Positions 8,313 to 16,103 of a stretch of 64,000 bases of DNA are shown piece after piece (the stretch's first letter is position 1; the number at the start of each line of letters is the position of its first letter). Origin of the DNA: VRUE01 sp963716245 (GTDB lineage: Bacteria; Actinomycetota; Thermoleophilia; Solirubrobacterales; 70-9); the NCBI GenBank assembly GCA_963716245.1, contig OY970300.1, positions 1,860,001-1,924,000 of the forward strand. Direction: 5' to 3'. The position numbers were made by a program, and so were the translations under genes. The notes under the pieces were generated by a model. It did no database searches, was not told the DNA's origin, and was given only the letters and a program-made list of their open reading frames with translations.

Positions 8313-10208
8313 GTGAGCGCCGGTCAGAACCGCTTCCCGCCGATCGGCAGCTACGGGTTCCTCTCGGACTGCCACACCGGCGCGCTGGTCTCCCTCGAAG
8401 GCGCGGTCGAGTGGCTCTGCCTGCCGCGCTTCGACTCGCCGAGCGCCTTCGCCGCCCTGCTCGACCGCGGTGCCGGCCACTTCAGGCTGGGCCCGCGCGG
8501 CGTCGTGGCGCCGCTCGGCCGCCGCTACGAGCCGGGCACGCTGGTGATCGAGACGACCTGGGTGACCGACACCGGCTGGGTCGTCGTCCACGACGCCCTG
8601 ACGATCGGTGACTGGGAGGGCGAGCCGGGGGACCGCGGCCGCCCCCGCACCGAGCACGAGTCCGATCGCTCCCTGCTGCGCCTGATGACCTGCATCGACG
8701 GCGAGGTCGAGATGGAGATGGAGTGCCTGCCCCGCTTCGCCTACGGCGCCGAGGGGGCCGCCTGGAGCGGCGGCGAGCTCGGCGAAGCGGTCGCCCGCGG
8801 CGCGGACGGCACCGAGCTGCAGCTGACCAGCGACATGGACCTGGCCGTCGAGGGCGGCGCGGTGCGCGGGACGCTGCGCCTGCGCGAAGACGAGAGCGGC
8901 TTCTGCGCCGTCTCGTGGGGAGACAGCGACGTGGGCGGGCCGCGCAGCGCGCCCGAGGCGCTGGAGCGGCTCGACTCGACCGGGGAGTTCTGGCGCGAAT
9001 GGCTGCGCGACGGCAACTTCCCCGACCACCCGTGGCGGATCCACCTGCAGCGCTCGGCCCTCGTGCTCAAGGGGCTGACCTACGCGCCGACCGGCGCGAT
9101 CGTCGCGGCGCCGACCACCTCGCTGCCCGAGTCGCCGGGCGGAGAACGCAACTGGGACTACCGCTACAGCTGGATCCGCGACTCGACCTTCAGCCTCTGG
9201 GCGCTGCACACGCTCGGCTTCGACCAGGAGGCGCGCGACTTCATGCGCTTCATCGTCGGCGTCTGCCGCAAGGACCCCGAGCTGCAGATCATGTACGGGA
9301 TCGGCGGCGAGAAGCAGCTGACCGAGCGCACCCTCGACCACCTCGAAGGCTACGGCGGCGCCCGCCCGGTGCGGATCGGCAACGGCGCCTTCGCCCAGCG
9401 CCAGAACGACGTCTGGGGGGCGCTGCTGGACTCGATCTACCTGCACGAGAAGGCGCTGCGGGGGACGGGCACGCCGGCCGACCGCAAACTGATCGGCGAA
9501 CAGGTCGAGGCGGCGATCGAGGCCTGGCCGAATCCCGACCAGGGAATCTGGGAGTCGCGCGGGGAGCCCAAGCACTACGTCTCCTCGAAGCTGATGATCT
9601 GGGTCGCGGTCGACCGCGGCGCCCGCCTCGCGCGCCGCAACGGCCACGCCGACCTCGCCGCCAGGTGGAGGGAGACGGCGGACCGGCTGCACGCCGAGAT
9701 CCTCGAACGCGGCGTCCGCGACGGGATCTTCCGCCAGCACTACGAGACCGACGCCCTCGACGCCTCGACGCTGCTGATCCCCCTGCTGCGCTTCCTCCCG
9801 CCCGGCGACCCGCGCGTGCGGGCAACCGTCGAGGCCGTGGGCGACGAGCTGACCCGGGACGGGCTGGTGCTCCGCTACCGGGTCGAGGAGACCGACGACG
9901 GCCTGCGCGGCGAGGAGGGCACCTTCCTGATCTGCTCCTTCTGGCTCGTCTCGGCGCTCTCGGAGATCGGCGAGGCGAAGCGCGCCCGAATCCTCTGCGA
10001 GCGACTGCTCGAGTCCTCGGGCTGGCTGGATCTCTACGCCGAGGAGCTGGAGCCGCGAAGCGGGCGGCACCTCGGCAACTTTCCCCAGGCCTTCACGCAC
10101 CTGGCTCTGATCAACGCCGTCTCGCACGTGATCGCCGACGAGCGGCGCGCGGACGGCGGGCCGACCGCCGTCTTCACCGAGATGGGCGGCGTCCGCGAGG
10201 ACGCCTGA
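8313..10208 (+). CDS. GH15 family glycosidase (glucoamylase/trehalase-like)
   Basis: 631 aa, GTG start at 8313. An N-terminal beta domain (residues 10-240; IGSYGFLSDCHTGALVSLEG) precedes an (alpha/alpha)6 barrel. Catalytic-region motifs include RNWDYRYSWIRDSTFSLWAL, GEKQLTERTLDHLEGYGG, IWESRG and the C-terminal EEGTFLICSFWLVSAL, where the Glu fits the general base of GH15. The architecture resembles mycobacterial GH15 trehalases more than fungal glucoamylases, so trehalose hydrolysis is the likely reaction. No signal peptide, so cytoplasmic. Divergent from ctaG with a very short shared region. Confidence 0.9.
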   Translation: MSAGQNRFPPIGSYGFLSDCHTGALVSLEGAVEWLCLPRFDSPSAFAALLDRGAGHFRLGPRGVVAPLGRRYEPGTLVIETTWVTDTGWVVVHDALTIGDWEGEPGDRGRPRTEHESDRSLLRLMTCIDGEVEMEMECLPRFAYGAEGAAWSGGELGEAVARGADGTELQLTSDMDLAVEGGAVRGTLRLREDESGFCAVSWGDSDVGGPRSAPEALERLDSTGEFWREWLRDGNFPDHPWRIHLQRSALVLKGLTYAPTGAIVAAPTTSLPESPGGERNWDYRYSWIRDSTFSLWALHTLGFDQEARDFMRFIVGVCRKDPELQIMYGIGGEKQLTERTLDHLEGYGGARPVRIGNGAFAQRQNDVWGALLDSIYLHEKALRGTGTPADRKLIGEQVEAAIEAWPNPDQGIWESRGEPKHYVSSKLMIWVAVDRGARLARRNGHADLAARWRETADRLHAEILERGVRDGIFRQHYETDALDASTLLIPLLRFLPPGDPRVRATVEAVGDELTRDGLVLRYRVEETDDGLRGEEGTFLICSFWLVSALSEIGEAKRARILCERLLESSGWLDLYAEELEPRSGRHLGNFPQAFTHLALINAVSHVIADERRADGGPTAVFTEMGGVREDA

Positions 10209-10358
10209 ACACAAGACGTCTACAGACGCGACCCCTCGCTCCTCTATAGTGGCGCCCGACGGTCGGCTCGCGCCCTGCGGCGGTCGAGAACCGGCCGGCC
10301 ACCGATCGTGCCTGCGGGAGATCGACGGGCTGCGCCCCTTATTCAGGAGGACGTGGAG

Positions 10359-10631
10359 ATGGATGAGATCCGAACCCCCGCCGAGGAAGACGCGGCGATC
10401 GAGGCGACGGTGCTGCGGCAACTGCTTGCCCTGCACCCGGTCCAGGTCACCTTCGACGAGCTGCTGCGGGAGATCGCCGTGGAGCCCGACGACTTCGCCG
10501 CGCGCGACGCGGTCGAGCGCGGTGTGCGGGAACTGGTGGCGGCCGGGCTGGCGCACCGGCGCGAGGACTTCGTCATGCCCAGCCGGGCCGCGCTGCGCTG
10601 CGACGAGCTGCTCGGCGATCGAGAGCCCTAG
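10359..10631 (+). CDS. Conserved hypothetical protein, 90 aa, winged-helix-like
   Basis: The ATG at 10359 was chosen because CAGGAGG lies 8 bp upstream (10344-10350); an earlier in-frame GTG has no such site. The acidic N-terminus (MDEIRTPAEEDAAIEATVLR) leads into a helical protein whose predicted pattern, LLREIAVEPDDFAARDAVER then VRELVAAGLAHRREDFVMPS, resembles a small winged helix with a beta wing. No DNA-binding residues are obvious, so a regulatory role is a guess. A TATAGT box at about 10244 may be its promoter. Confidence 0.6.
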   Translation: MDEIRTPAEEDAAIEATVLRQLLALHPVQVTFDELLREIAVEPDDFAARDAVERGVRELVAAGLAHRREDFVMPSRAALRCDELLGDREP

Positions 10632-10655
10632 TAATGCTGAGCGATCTCTGATTAC

Positions 10656-10677
10656 CTTTACATCACTTCATGTAAAG
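10656..10677. promoter_or_regulatory. 22-bp operator-like inverted repeat upstream of the lipase gene
   Basis: CTTTACAT-cacttc-ATGTAAAG, perfect 8-bp arms with a 6-bp spacer, ends 57 bp before the lipase ATG. Its AT-rich arms contrast with the surroundings. A second inverted repeat (CGGCGAG at 10679 and CTCGCCG ending 10712) follows directly. The geometry fits a dimeric repressor site; the cognate regulator is not identified. Confidence 0.45.
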
Positions 10678-10734
10678 ACGGCGAGGTCCGTACATGCGAG
10701 GCGGTCTCGCCGCAGGTAAAGGGAGGCAATACAC

Positions 10735-11403
10735 ATGCTCGGAAAGCGTGCGACGTTCTCATCCGTGCTCGCGCTCTGCTTCATCGGCGCGGCGTTCAGT
10801 GCGACCCCGTCATTCGCGGTCGATCCGATCCTCTTCGTCCACGGCTGGTCCCGCAGTGCGTCGGACTGGAACACGATGAAGGGCAACTTCGAAAAAGACG
10901 GCTGGCCGAAAAAACACCTGGTGGCCTACAGCTACAACACCTCGACCTCGAACAAAACCACCGCCGAAACGACGGTCAAAAACGAAGTCGACAAACTGCT
11001 CGCGGCGACGAAAGCCTCGAAGGTCGACATCATCGCCCACTCGATGGGCAGCCTCAACACCCGCTGGTTCATCAAGTTCGTCGAAGGCGGCGAATCGAAG
11101 GTCGACGACTGGGTCTCGCTGGGCGGTCCGAACCACGGCACCGACTTCGCGAACCTCTGCTTCAGCACGGCCTGTGTCGAGATGAGGCAGGGCTCGACGT
11201 TCCTGAGCGAATTGAACGCCGGCGACGAGACGCCCGGCGCCGTCAACTACGGCACCTGGTGGTCGCCGTGCGACGAAATCATCAACCCCGACTCGAGCGT
11301 GCCGCTGAGCGGCGCGACCAACACCGAAACCGCCTGCATCACCCACCAGGCGCTGACCACGAACGCGACCGTCTACTCGCAGGTTCGCGAATTCGTCAAA
11401 TAA
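10735..11403 (+). CDS. Secreted triacylglycerol lipase-like alpha/beta hydrolase
   Basis: 222 aa. The signal peptide (MLGKRATFSSVLALCFIGAA, ending SFA-VDP) is preceded by AAAGGGAGG. The mature enzyme resembles the small Bacillus LipA-type lipases (family I.4/Lipase_2): oxyanion region ILFVHGWSRSASDW, nucleophile Ser in AHSMGSLNTRWF, an acid in the NPDSSVPLSG region and His in ACITHQAL. About 195 aa mature, close to the minimal lipase size. Lys codons are almost all AAA here, unlike neighbouring genes that use AAG; this may reflect expression tuning or acquisition. Extracellular lipid hydrolysis is the likely role. Confidence 0.85.
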   Translation: MLGKRATFSSVLALCFIGAAFSATPSFAVDPILFVHGWSRSASDWNTMKGNFEKDGWPKKHLVAYSYNTSTSNKTTAETTVKNEVDKLLAATKASKVDIIAHSMGSLNTRWFIKFVEGGESKVDDWVSLGGPNHGTDFANLCFSTACVEMRQGSTFLSELNAGDETPGAVNYGTWWSPCDEIINPDSSVPLSGATNTETACITHQALTTNATVYSQVREFVK

Positions 11404-11425
11404 GCGGACCGCAGAGCCCGGAACA

Positions 11426-11458
11426 AGCTGTCGGGGCGCCCCAGGCGCCCCGACAGCT
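11426..11458. terminator. Strong hairpin between convergent lipase and DUF262 genes
   Basis: Perfect 15-bp arms (11426-11440, AGCTGTCGGGGCGCC; 11444-11458) around a 3-nt loop, 22 bp after the lipase stop and 28 bp before the stop of the convergent gene. Likely a bidirectional terminator; no clear T tract on either side. Confidence 0.75.
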
Positions 11459-11485
11459 CATGGTCTCCGGTGGCGAATAGGTGCC

Positions 11486-13561
11486 TCAGCCGGCTAGTGC
11501 CGGTTCGTCAAGCGCGGACTCGGCGTCGTCCAGAAGGGCGGCGAGCTCCTCGCTCCCGATCTGCTGCGATCTGCTCGCCTTGCCGTCCTCAAAAAGGACA
11601 CCCTCCGCGACCAGCACCTCCTGCACGTCGCGCATGTCGTCCTTGTCGCGCCATCTGAAGGACGGGCTGACGCTGCCGTCAACCGAGAGAACCCGGTAGG
11701 CGTTCGTCCCAGCGGGGAGTCCGGCGATGAAGTTTCCGACCGCCTGAGCCGCGGTGCCGCCGAGCTCGGCCAGGTCTCCATAGGTCGTCCATCGTCCCAC
11801 GGGAATCGCTTCGATCGCATCGTTCACCCGGCTCCAGTCGAAGCCCTCCCAAGTCGTGTCTGAGATTCCGGGAAGAGGCGGCAGCCAGATCGAGGCCGCT
11901 TGGTCAGCGAGCGCTCCAGCCCGAGCGAGGATCTCCTCGCGGCCCCAGGCCTCGTTCTCCTGAAGCGCTCGGTTCAGCTCCAGGTGGCTATTTCCATAGA
12001 TCTCTTTCTTACGGTCGAAGGGGTTGTTGCTGAGCGTTCCATTGAAGGCGGTCAGGGTCAGGTTCCCGAGCGTATGGACCAGTTCCGCGTGGACTCCATC
12101 CGGATCCTGGTCGAGGGCCAGGAGATGCTCCCTCCACTCTGCCGACAGCGTCTGCGGCATCACGTGCTCGATCTGGAGGTCCGACTCGTCGAAGTCGACC
12201 GGCTCGGGGTGCTCGAAGGAACGCTCCAATCGCTCGAGGATCATCTTCCGCTGGTGAGGCCGCCCGATTCGGAAGAACGGCAGGGTTCGTGCCGCCTCGC
12301 GAAGCCGCTGGTCGTCGGGCCAGTCGAGCCGTTCCCGGGACAGCTCGCGATGCAGGGCATCTACGAACTCGCCGTCTTCGGGCAGGTTTCCGAGCAGCTG
12401 CACGAAAAGGCGGTTGAGGGCGTTGGTCGGGATTCGCGCAAGCTGGCGGCGGACCAGGAACGACTCGATGATCGCCACCACCCGGCGCAGTGCCACGGTG
12501 TCGATCAGATCTCGTTCGCGCAGGTCATAAGCCATCATCAGCACCGGGTGACTCGTCTGCGCGCCCCAACGCGCCAGGCGCTTGAGGCCGGCGGCCAGCT
12601 CGGGGTCCAGCTCTGCGTCGGGGTCGATCAGGCACTTGTAATGCTCCGCCCGGAGGGCGAGATCGCGAACCTGCGTCTCGACCTCGGCTTCGTCGAGTGA
12701 GATCGGGTCGAGGCGCCGCTGGTGGGCGGCATAGACACCGTCCTTGGTCACGTCCTGGCCGCGCCGTTGGAGGTCCACGCGTGCCAGCCCGGTGAGACTG
12801 TCGACCCCGACCAGAGCCTCCATCGGCCGCCAAACCTGCTCGTAAACCGCCTCCGCGCGCTTCGGAAGCAGCATGAAGATGTAGTTCCGCAGCAGGTCGG
12901 CCTGGTTGAGGTCGACACCGGTCCCGTTCAGCGACTGGAAGATCCGGTGGGCGTTGTCCCCGTGTTCGGTGGTGATTTCGACGATGCCCATCCGGTTCAC
13001 GACCACCGACTCGAGCCGCGCGGCGTCGATCATCTCGCCGTTCGGACCGGGTTCGAGCAGGCGCTTCGCGTAGAAGCGATACGCCTCGGCGATCAGGTCG
13101 CCGGCGCCACTGTCCGCTTTTCGTTCCAGCCTCGCGCGAAAACCGGCGCGGTCCTCCTCGGTTGGCTGCAGGCGGAAGTACGCGTCCCCCTGCTGGAACT
13201 CGTTGACCAGGTAGAGCTTGTCGAAGCGGTTCACTTCCTCTGGCTTCCGCTCGGCAGCGAAGTCGCGCAGGGCGCAGAGAACGAGCATCAGGGTCGTCAG
13301 CCGCTGTTGACCGTCGATCACGAGAAAGGTCTGCACTCCGCTCGCGCTGGGGTCGACCGGGGAGAGAACGAAGCTGCCGAGGAAGTGGGCGGCGGCGTCC
13401 TCCGCCGTACCATCCCCGAGGAAGCCGTACTGCTCGACCAGGTCGTGCCAGAGCTGCTCGTGCTGGGGCCCGCGCCAGGTGTATTGGCGCTGCCAGATCG
13501 GCACGCGGAACTGCTTCTCACCCTGAACGAGGGCCTTGAGCGTCGCGTTCTTGACGTTCAC
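11486..13561 (-). CDS. GmrSD-like type IV restriction protein (DUF262-DUF1524) with C-terminal alkyltransferase-like domain
   Basis: 691 aa. The N-terminal DUF262/ParB-like NTPase-nuclease domain shows FRVPIWQRQYTW (18-29) and IDGQQR (82-87). The DUF1524 HNH-type nuclease shows IEHVMPQ (His466) and LGNLTL...LSN with downstream Lys. Such single-chain GmrSD proteins cleave modified phage DNA. Residues about 575-665 match the DNA-binding domain of O6-alkylguanine methyltransferase/ATL proteins: IPVGRWTTYGDLAEL, AVGNFIAG, EGVLFEDG. The PCHR catalytic motif is NAYR (620-623) and the Arg finger is Gln, so it should bind but not repair. Single gene, convergent with lipase; promoter not evident in the 36-bp gap upstream. 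Confidence 0.85.
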   Translation of the reverse strand: MNVKNATLKALVQGEKQFRVPIWQRQYTWRGPQHEQLWHDLVEQYGFLGDGTAEDAAAHFLGSFVLSPVDPSASGVQTFLVIDGQQRLTTLMLVLCALRDFAAERKPEEVNRFDKLYLVNEFQQGDAYFRLQPTEEDRAGFRARLERKADSGAGDLIAEAYRFYAKRLLEPGPNGEMIDAARLESVVVNRMGIVEITTEHGDNAHRIFQSLNGTGVDLNQADLLRNYIFMLLPKRAEAVYEQVWRPMEALVGVDSLTGLARVDLQRRGQDVTKDGVYAAHQRRLDPISLDEAEVETQVRDLALRAEHYKCLIDPDAELDPELAAGLKRLARWGAQTSHPVLMMAYDLRERDLIDTVALRRVVAIIESFLVRRQLARIPTNALNRLFVQLLGNLPEDGEFVDALHRELSRERLDWPDDQRLREAARTLPFFRIGRPHQRKMILERLERSFEHPEPVDFDESDLQIEHVMPQTLSAEWREHLLALDQDPDGVHAELVHTLGNLTLTAFNGTLSNNPFDRKKEIYGNSHLELNRALQENEAWGREEILARAGALADQAASIWLPPLPGISDTTWEGFDWSRVNDAIEAIPVGRWTTYGDLAELGGTAAQAVGNFIAGLPAGTNAYRVLSVDGSVSPSFRWRDKDDMRDVQEVLVAEGVLFEDGKASRSQQIGSEELAALLDDAESALDEPALAG

Positions 13562-13597
13562 TCGAACGGGATCATATGCACAGAGAGCTTTGCGGTA

Positions 13598-14434
13598 CTA
13601 GGCGCGTGGGGGCAGCGCTACTGAGCGCTTACGGGCCAGATCGGGCGCCCAGACCGAGTCGAGGAACGCGGCCAGCTCGCCGGTCAGCCGCTCGGGCCTG
13701 AGCCGCCACTCGAGGATCGAGCTGGCCTCGACCAGCTGCGCGTTCGGCAGCTCCTCGGCGAGCATCCCGGAGTCGCTGAACGGGTGCAGCGGATCGCGCG
13801 GATGGCCGACGACCAGCGTCGGCTGCTCGATCCGGCGGCGCTCCTCGCGGTGCGGCGCGGTCTCGCCGAGCAGCAGCCCCTCCAGCACCGCGCCGGAGGG
13901 GCCGGGGCGCTGGCGAACCCAGTCGAGCCCGATGTCGAGGAGATGATTGGTGCGCGGGATCGCCGAGGCGAGCCGCGAGGTCAGCTCGAAGACGGGGCGG
14001 GCGGCGCGCAGGCCGAGCAGCAGCGGCGCGAAGGCTGCCGCGACCCCGGGCAGGGCGTTGTCGAGCACCGGCATCTCGATGAACAGGCCGCGTGCCCGCG
14101 CGGGATCGCGCACGGCCAGCTCCAGGGCCACGTTCGCACCGAGCGAGGTGCCACCGACCACTGCGGTGGGCCGGTCGAGGTGGTCGAGCAGGGCCGCCAC
14201 CTGACGCGCGAAGAGCGGCATCGAGTAGAGGCGCAGGTCCTCGGGTCGGTCCGAGCGGCCGTGGCCGAGCAGGTCGACGCAGACGACCCGGTTGCCACGC
14301 GCGGCCAGCTCGGGTGCCAGCCGCTCGAACATGCGACGGTTCATCAGCAGGCCGTGGATCAGGACGAGCAGGCGGTCGCCCTCCCCGTGGGAGTCGTACT
14401 CGATCCGGTGGCCCTCGTAGAGGAAGTCGCCCAT
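13598..14434 (-). CDS. Alpha/beta hydrolase fold protein, catalytic His not evident
   Basis: 278 aa from the ATG at 14434 (MGDFLYEGHRIEYDSHGEGD). The fold is clear: oxyanion LVLIHGLLMNRRMFE, CVDLLGHGRSDRPE, nucleophile elbow GGTSLGANVALELA, and an acid at HPRDPLHPF. At the place of the usual catalytic His (GH before the last helix) it reads EASSILEWRLRPERL, so the His is absent or relocated. It may have lost activity, or use another residue. Divergent from the GCS2 ligase gene with 76 bp between starts. Substrate unknown. Confidence 0.75.
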   Translation of the reverse strand: MGDFLYEGHRIEYDSHGEGDRLLVLIHGLLMNRRMFERLAPELAARGNRVVCVDLLGHGRSDRPEDLRLYSMPLFARQVAALLDHLDRPTAVVGGTSLGANVALELAVRDPARARGLFIEMPVLDNALPGVAAAFAPLLLGLRAARPVFELTSRLASAIPRTNHLLDIGLDWVRQRPGPSGAVLEGLLLGETAPHREERRRIEQPTLVVGHPRDPLHPFSDSGMLAEELPNAQLVEASSILEWRLRPERLTGELAAFLDSVWAPDLARKRSVALPPRA

Positions 14435-14510
14435 CGGCCCTATCTGTACAGGACTCGGTCGATGCCGCGACCGGAGCGAGTTTTTCGTCCTTCTGGGTAG
14501 AGGAGCGGCA

Positions 14511-15641
14511 ATGACGTCCGAGCAGGACACGCCGACGCCCGAATCGAGCGAGGCAAGCGACCCCTACGCGCACCGCTTCGGCTCCTCCCCGCCCCTGTCG
14601 CTGGGCGTCGAGGAGGAGCTGCTGCTGGTCGACGAGCGGCTCTCGCTGACCGCGGCGAGCGGGGTCGTCCTCGACAGCGTCGGGGGGGCGGTCGGCGAGC
14701 GGATCACCTCGGAGATCTTCGCCGACCAGATCGAGCTGAAGACCGGCGTCTGCCACGACGCGGGGGAAGCGCTCGCGCAGCTGCGCGAGGCGAGAGAGGC
14801 GATCTTCGACGCGGGCTTCGCGCTGCTCGGCTCGGGCCTGCACCCCGCCGACGAGCTCGGCGAAGCGCGCCTGGTCGCCAAACCGCGCTACGAGGTGGTC
14901 CGCAAGGACCTCGGCGGGCTGCTCAGGACCCCACCCTGCGGGCTGCACGTCCACGTCGGCATGCCCGACCCCGACACCGCCGTGCGGGTCGGCAACTCGT
15001 TCCGGCTCTACCTGCCCGTCCTGCAGGCGCTGAGCGCCAACTCGCCGTTCTGGGAAGGCGTCGACTCCGGGCACGCCAGCGCCCGCACGTCGATAGTGCG
15101 CGCCTACCCGCGCTTCCAGCTGCCCCGCCAGCTGCGCGACTACGAGGACTTCTGCAACGTCGCCGACCAGCTGATCGCCGCCGCCGGCGTCGAGGACTAC
15201 ACCTACATCTGGTGGGACGTGCGCCCCCATCCCAAGCTGGGCACGATCGAGGTGCGCGCCCTCGACGTCCAGACCGACGTCACCACGTCGAGCGCGATCG
15301 CCGCGCTGATCCAGGCAATCGCGGCGAAGGAGCTCGACCAGCCGACCGCGCCGGGCCTCTACCGCGAGGCGCTCGAGGAGTCCTACTTCCAGGCCGCCAG
15401 CCACGGCCTCGAGGCGAGCATCCTGTTCGACGAGGAGACCCCCTCCCCCGCCCCGCAGATCGCCCGCCGCGTCCTCGACTCCGTCCGTCCCTACGCGCGC
15501 GAGATGGGCGGCGACGCGGCGCTGGAGGAGATCGAGCGCATCCTCCGCGACGGCAACGGCGCCGACGACCAGCGCCGGGTCCACCGCGACGGCGGCATGG
15601 ACGAGCTGCTCGCCTACCTGGCGGAGCGTACGCGCCGCTGA
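14511..15641 (+). CDS. Carboxylate-amine ligase of the GCS2/YbdK family
   Basis: 376 aa. ATP-grasp-like glutamate-cysteine ligase type 2 fold: LGVEEELLLVDE, EIFADQIELKTGVC, CGLHVHVGMPD, YTYIWWDVRPHPKLGTIEVR. The family includes YbdK, which has weak gamma-glutamylcysteine synthetase activity, and EgtA of ergothioneine synthesis. The ATG at 14511 follows GAGGAGCGGCA, a usable ribosome site. It is followed 20 bp later by a ferritin-like gene and then a kinase, all on the plus strand. True substrate unknown; thiol or peptide-bond formation is inferred. Confidence 0.85.
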   Translation: MTSEQDTPTPESSEASDPYAHRFGSSPPLSLGVEEELLLVDERLSLTAASGVVLDSVGGAVGERITSEIFADQIELKTGVCHDAGEALAQLREAREAIFDAGFALLGSGLHPADELGEARLVAKPRYEVVRKDLGGLLRTPPCGLHVHVGMPDPDTAVRVGNSFRLYLPVLQALSANSPFWEGVDSGHASARTSIVRAYPRFQLPRQLRDYEDFCNVADQLIAAAGVEDYTYIWWDVRPHPKLGTIEVRALDVQTDVTTSSAIAALIQAIAAKELDQPTAPGLYREALEESYFQAASHGLEASILFDEETPSPAPQIARRVLDSVRPYAREMGGDAALEEIERILRDGNGADDQRRVHRDGGMDELLAYLAERTRR

Positions 15642-15661
15642 GGGCGGGTAGTGCCGAAGAG

Positions 15662-16099
15662 ATGCCCGACCAGGAAGAGGAGCTCGACCAAAAGCTCGCG
15701 ATCGAGCGCTTGAACGTCGCGTTGGAGAGCCAGTACCGCTCTGCCCTCCAGTACTCGATCGTCGCTGCGAGCCTGCGCGGCCTCGAAGCCCAGGCGCTCG
15801 GCTCGAAGCTGACCGAGTTCGGGGATCATGAGCTGGCCGGCGCGCGCCTGCTGATCGAGAAGATCGTCTCCTTCGGCGGGAAGCCGACGACGGCGGTCGG
15901 GGAGCTGCGCTTCCACGAGGAGAGCGGCGACTCGCTCGCCTGGCTGATCGAGTGCGAGGAAGGCGCGGTCGAAGCGCTGCAGGCGTCGATCGAGCCGACC
16001 GGCCGCGAGGGCCGCTCGGAGGCCTTGGAGCACATGCTCGAGCACCTGATCATGCGCAAGCAGCACCAGATCGACCTCCTCGAGCGTGCCGCCGGTTGA
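15662..16099 (+). CDS. Ferritin-like four-helix protein
   Basis: 145 aa from the ATG at 15662. Four helices of bacterioferritin/DUF-type: residues 12-40 (IERLNVALESQYRSALQYSI), 44-75 (EFGDHELAGARLLIEKIVSF then GGKP), 90-112, and 120-143 (LEHMLEHLIMRKQHQIDLLE). The GGKP turn after helix B is characteristic. However, the helix-B ligand motif expected as ExxH reads ELAG (57-60), so a complete di-iron centre is doubtful. Possible roles are iron handling, DNA protection or a structural bundle. Located between the GCS2 ligase and a Ser/Thr kinase that starts at its stop codon. Confidence 0.75.
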   Translation: MPDQEEELDQKLAIERLNVALESQYRSALQYSIVAASLRGLEAQALGSKLTEFGDHELAGARLLIEKIVSFGGKPTTAVGELRFHEESGDSLAWLIECEEGAVEALQASIEPTGREGRSEALEHMLEHLIMRKQHQIDLLERAAG

Positions 16100-16103
16100 G
16101 ACG

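Noticed and set aside
8280..10556. Very long minus-strand open frame opposite the GH15 gene
   Set aside because: No family motif, signal or ribosome site; such antisense frames are expected in very GC-rich DNA. The plus-strand frame encodes a clear GH15 enzyme.
10735..11403. Horizontal transfer of the lipase based on AAA Lys codons
   Set aside because: The cytochrome c gene at 61170 shows the same AAA preference, so high-expression codon choice is as likely.
13629..15584. Long minus-strand frame across the hydrolase and GCS2 ligase genes
   Set aside because: Its protein is low-complexity Arg/Ala/Gly-rich and overlaps two well-supported genes in other frames.
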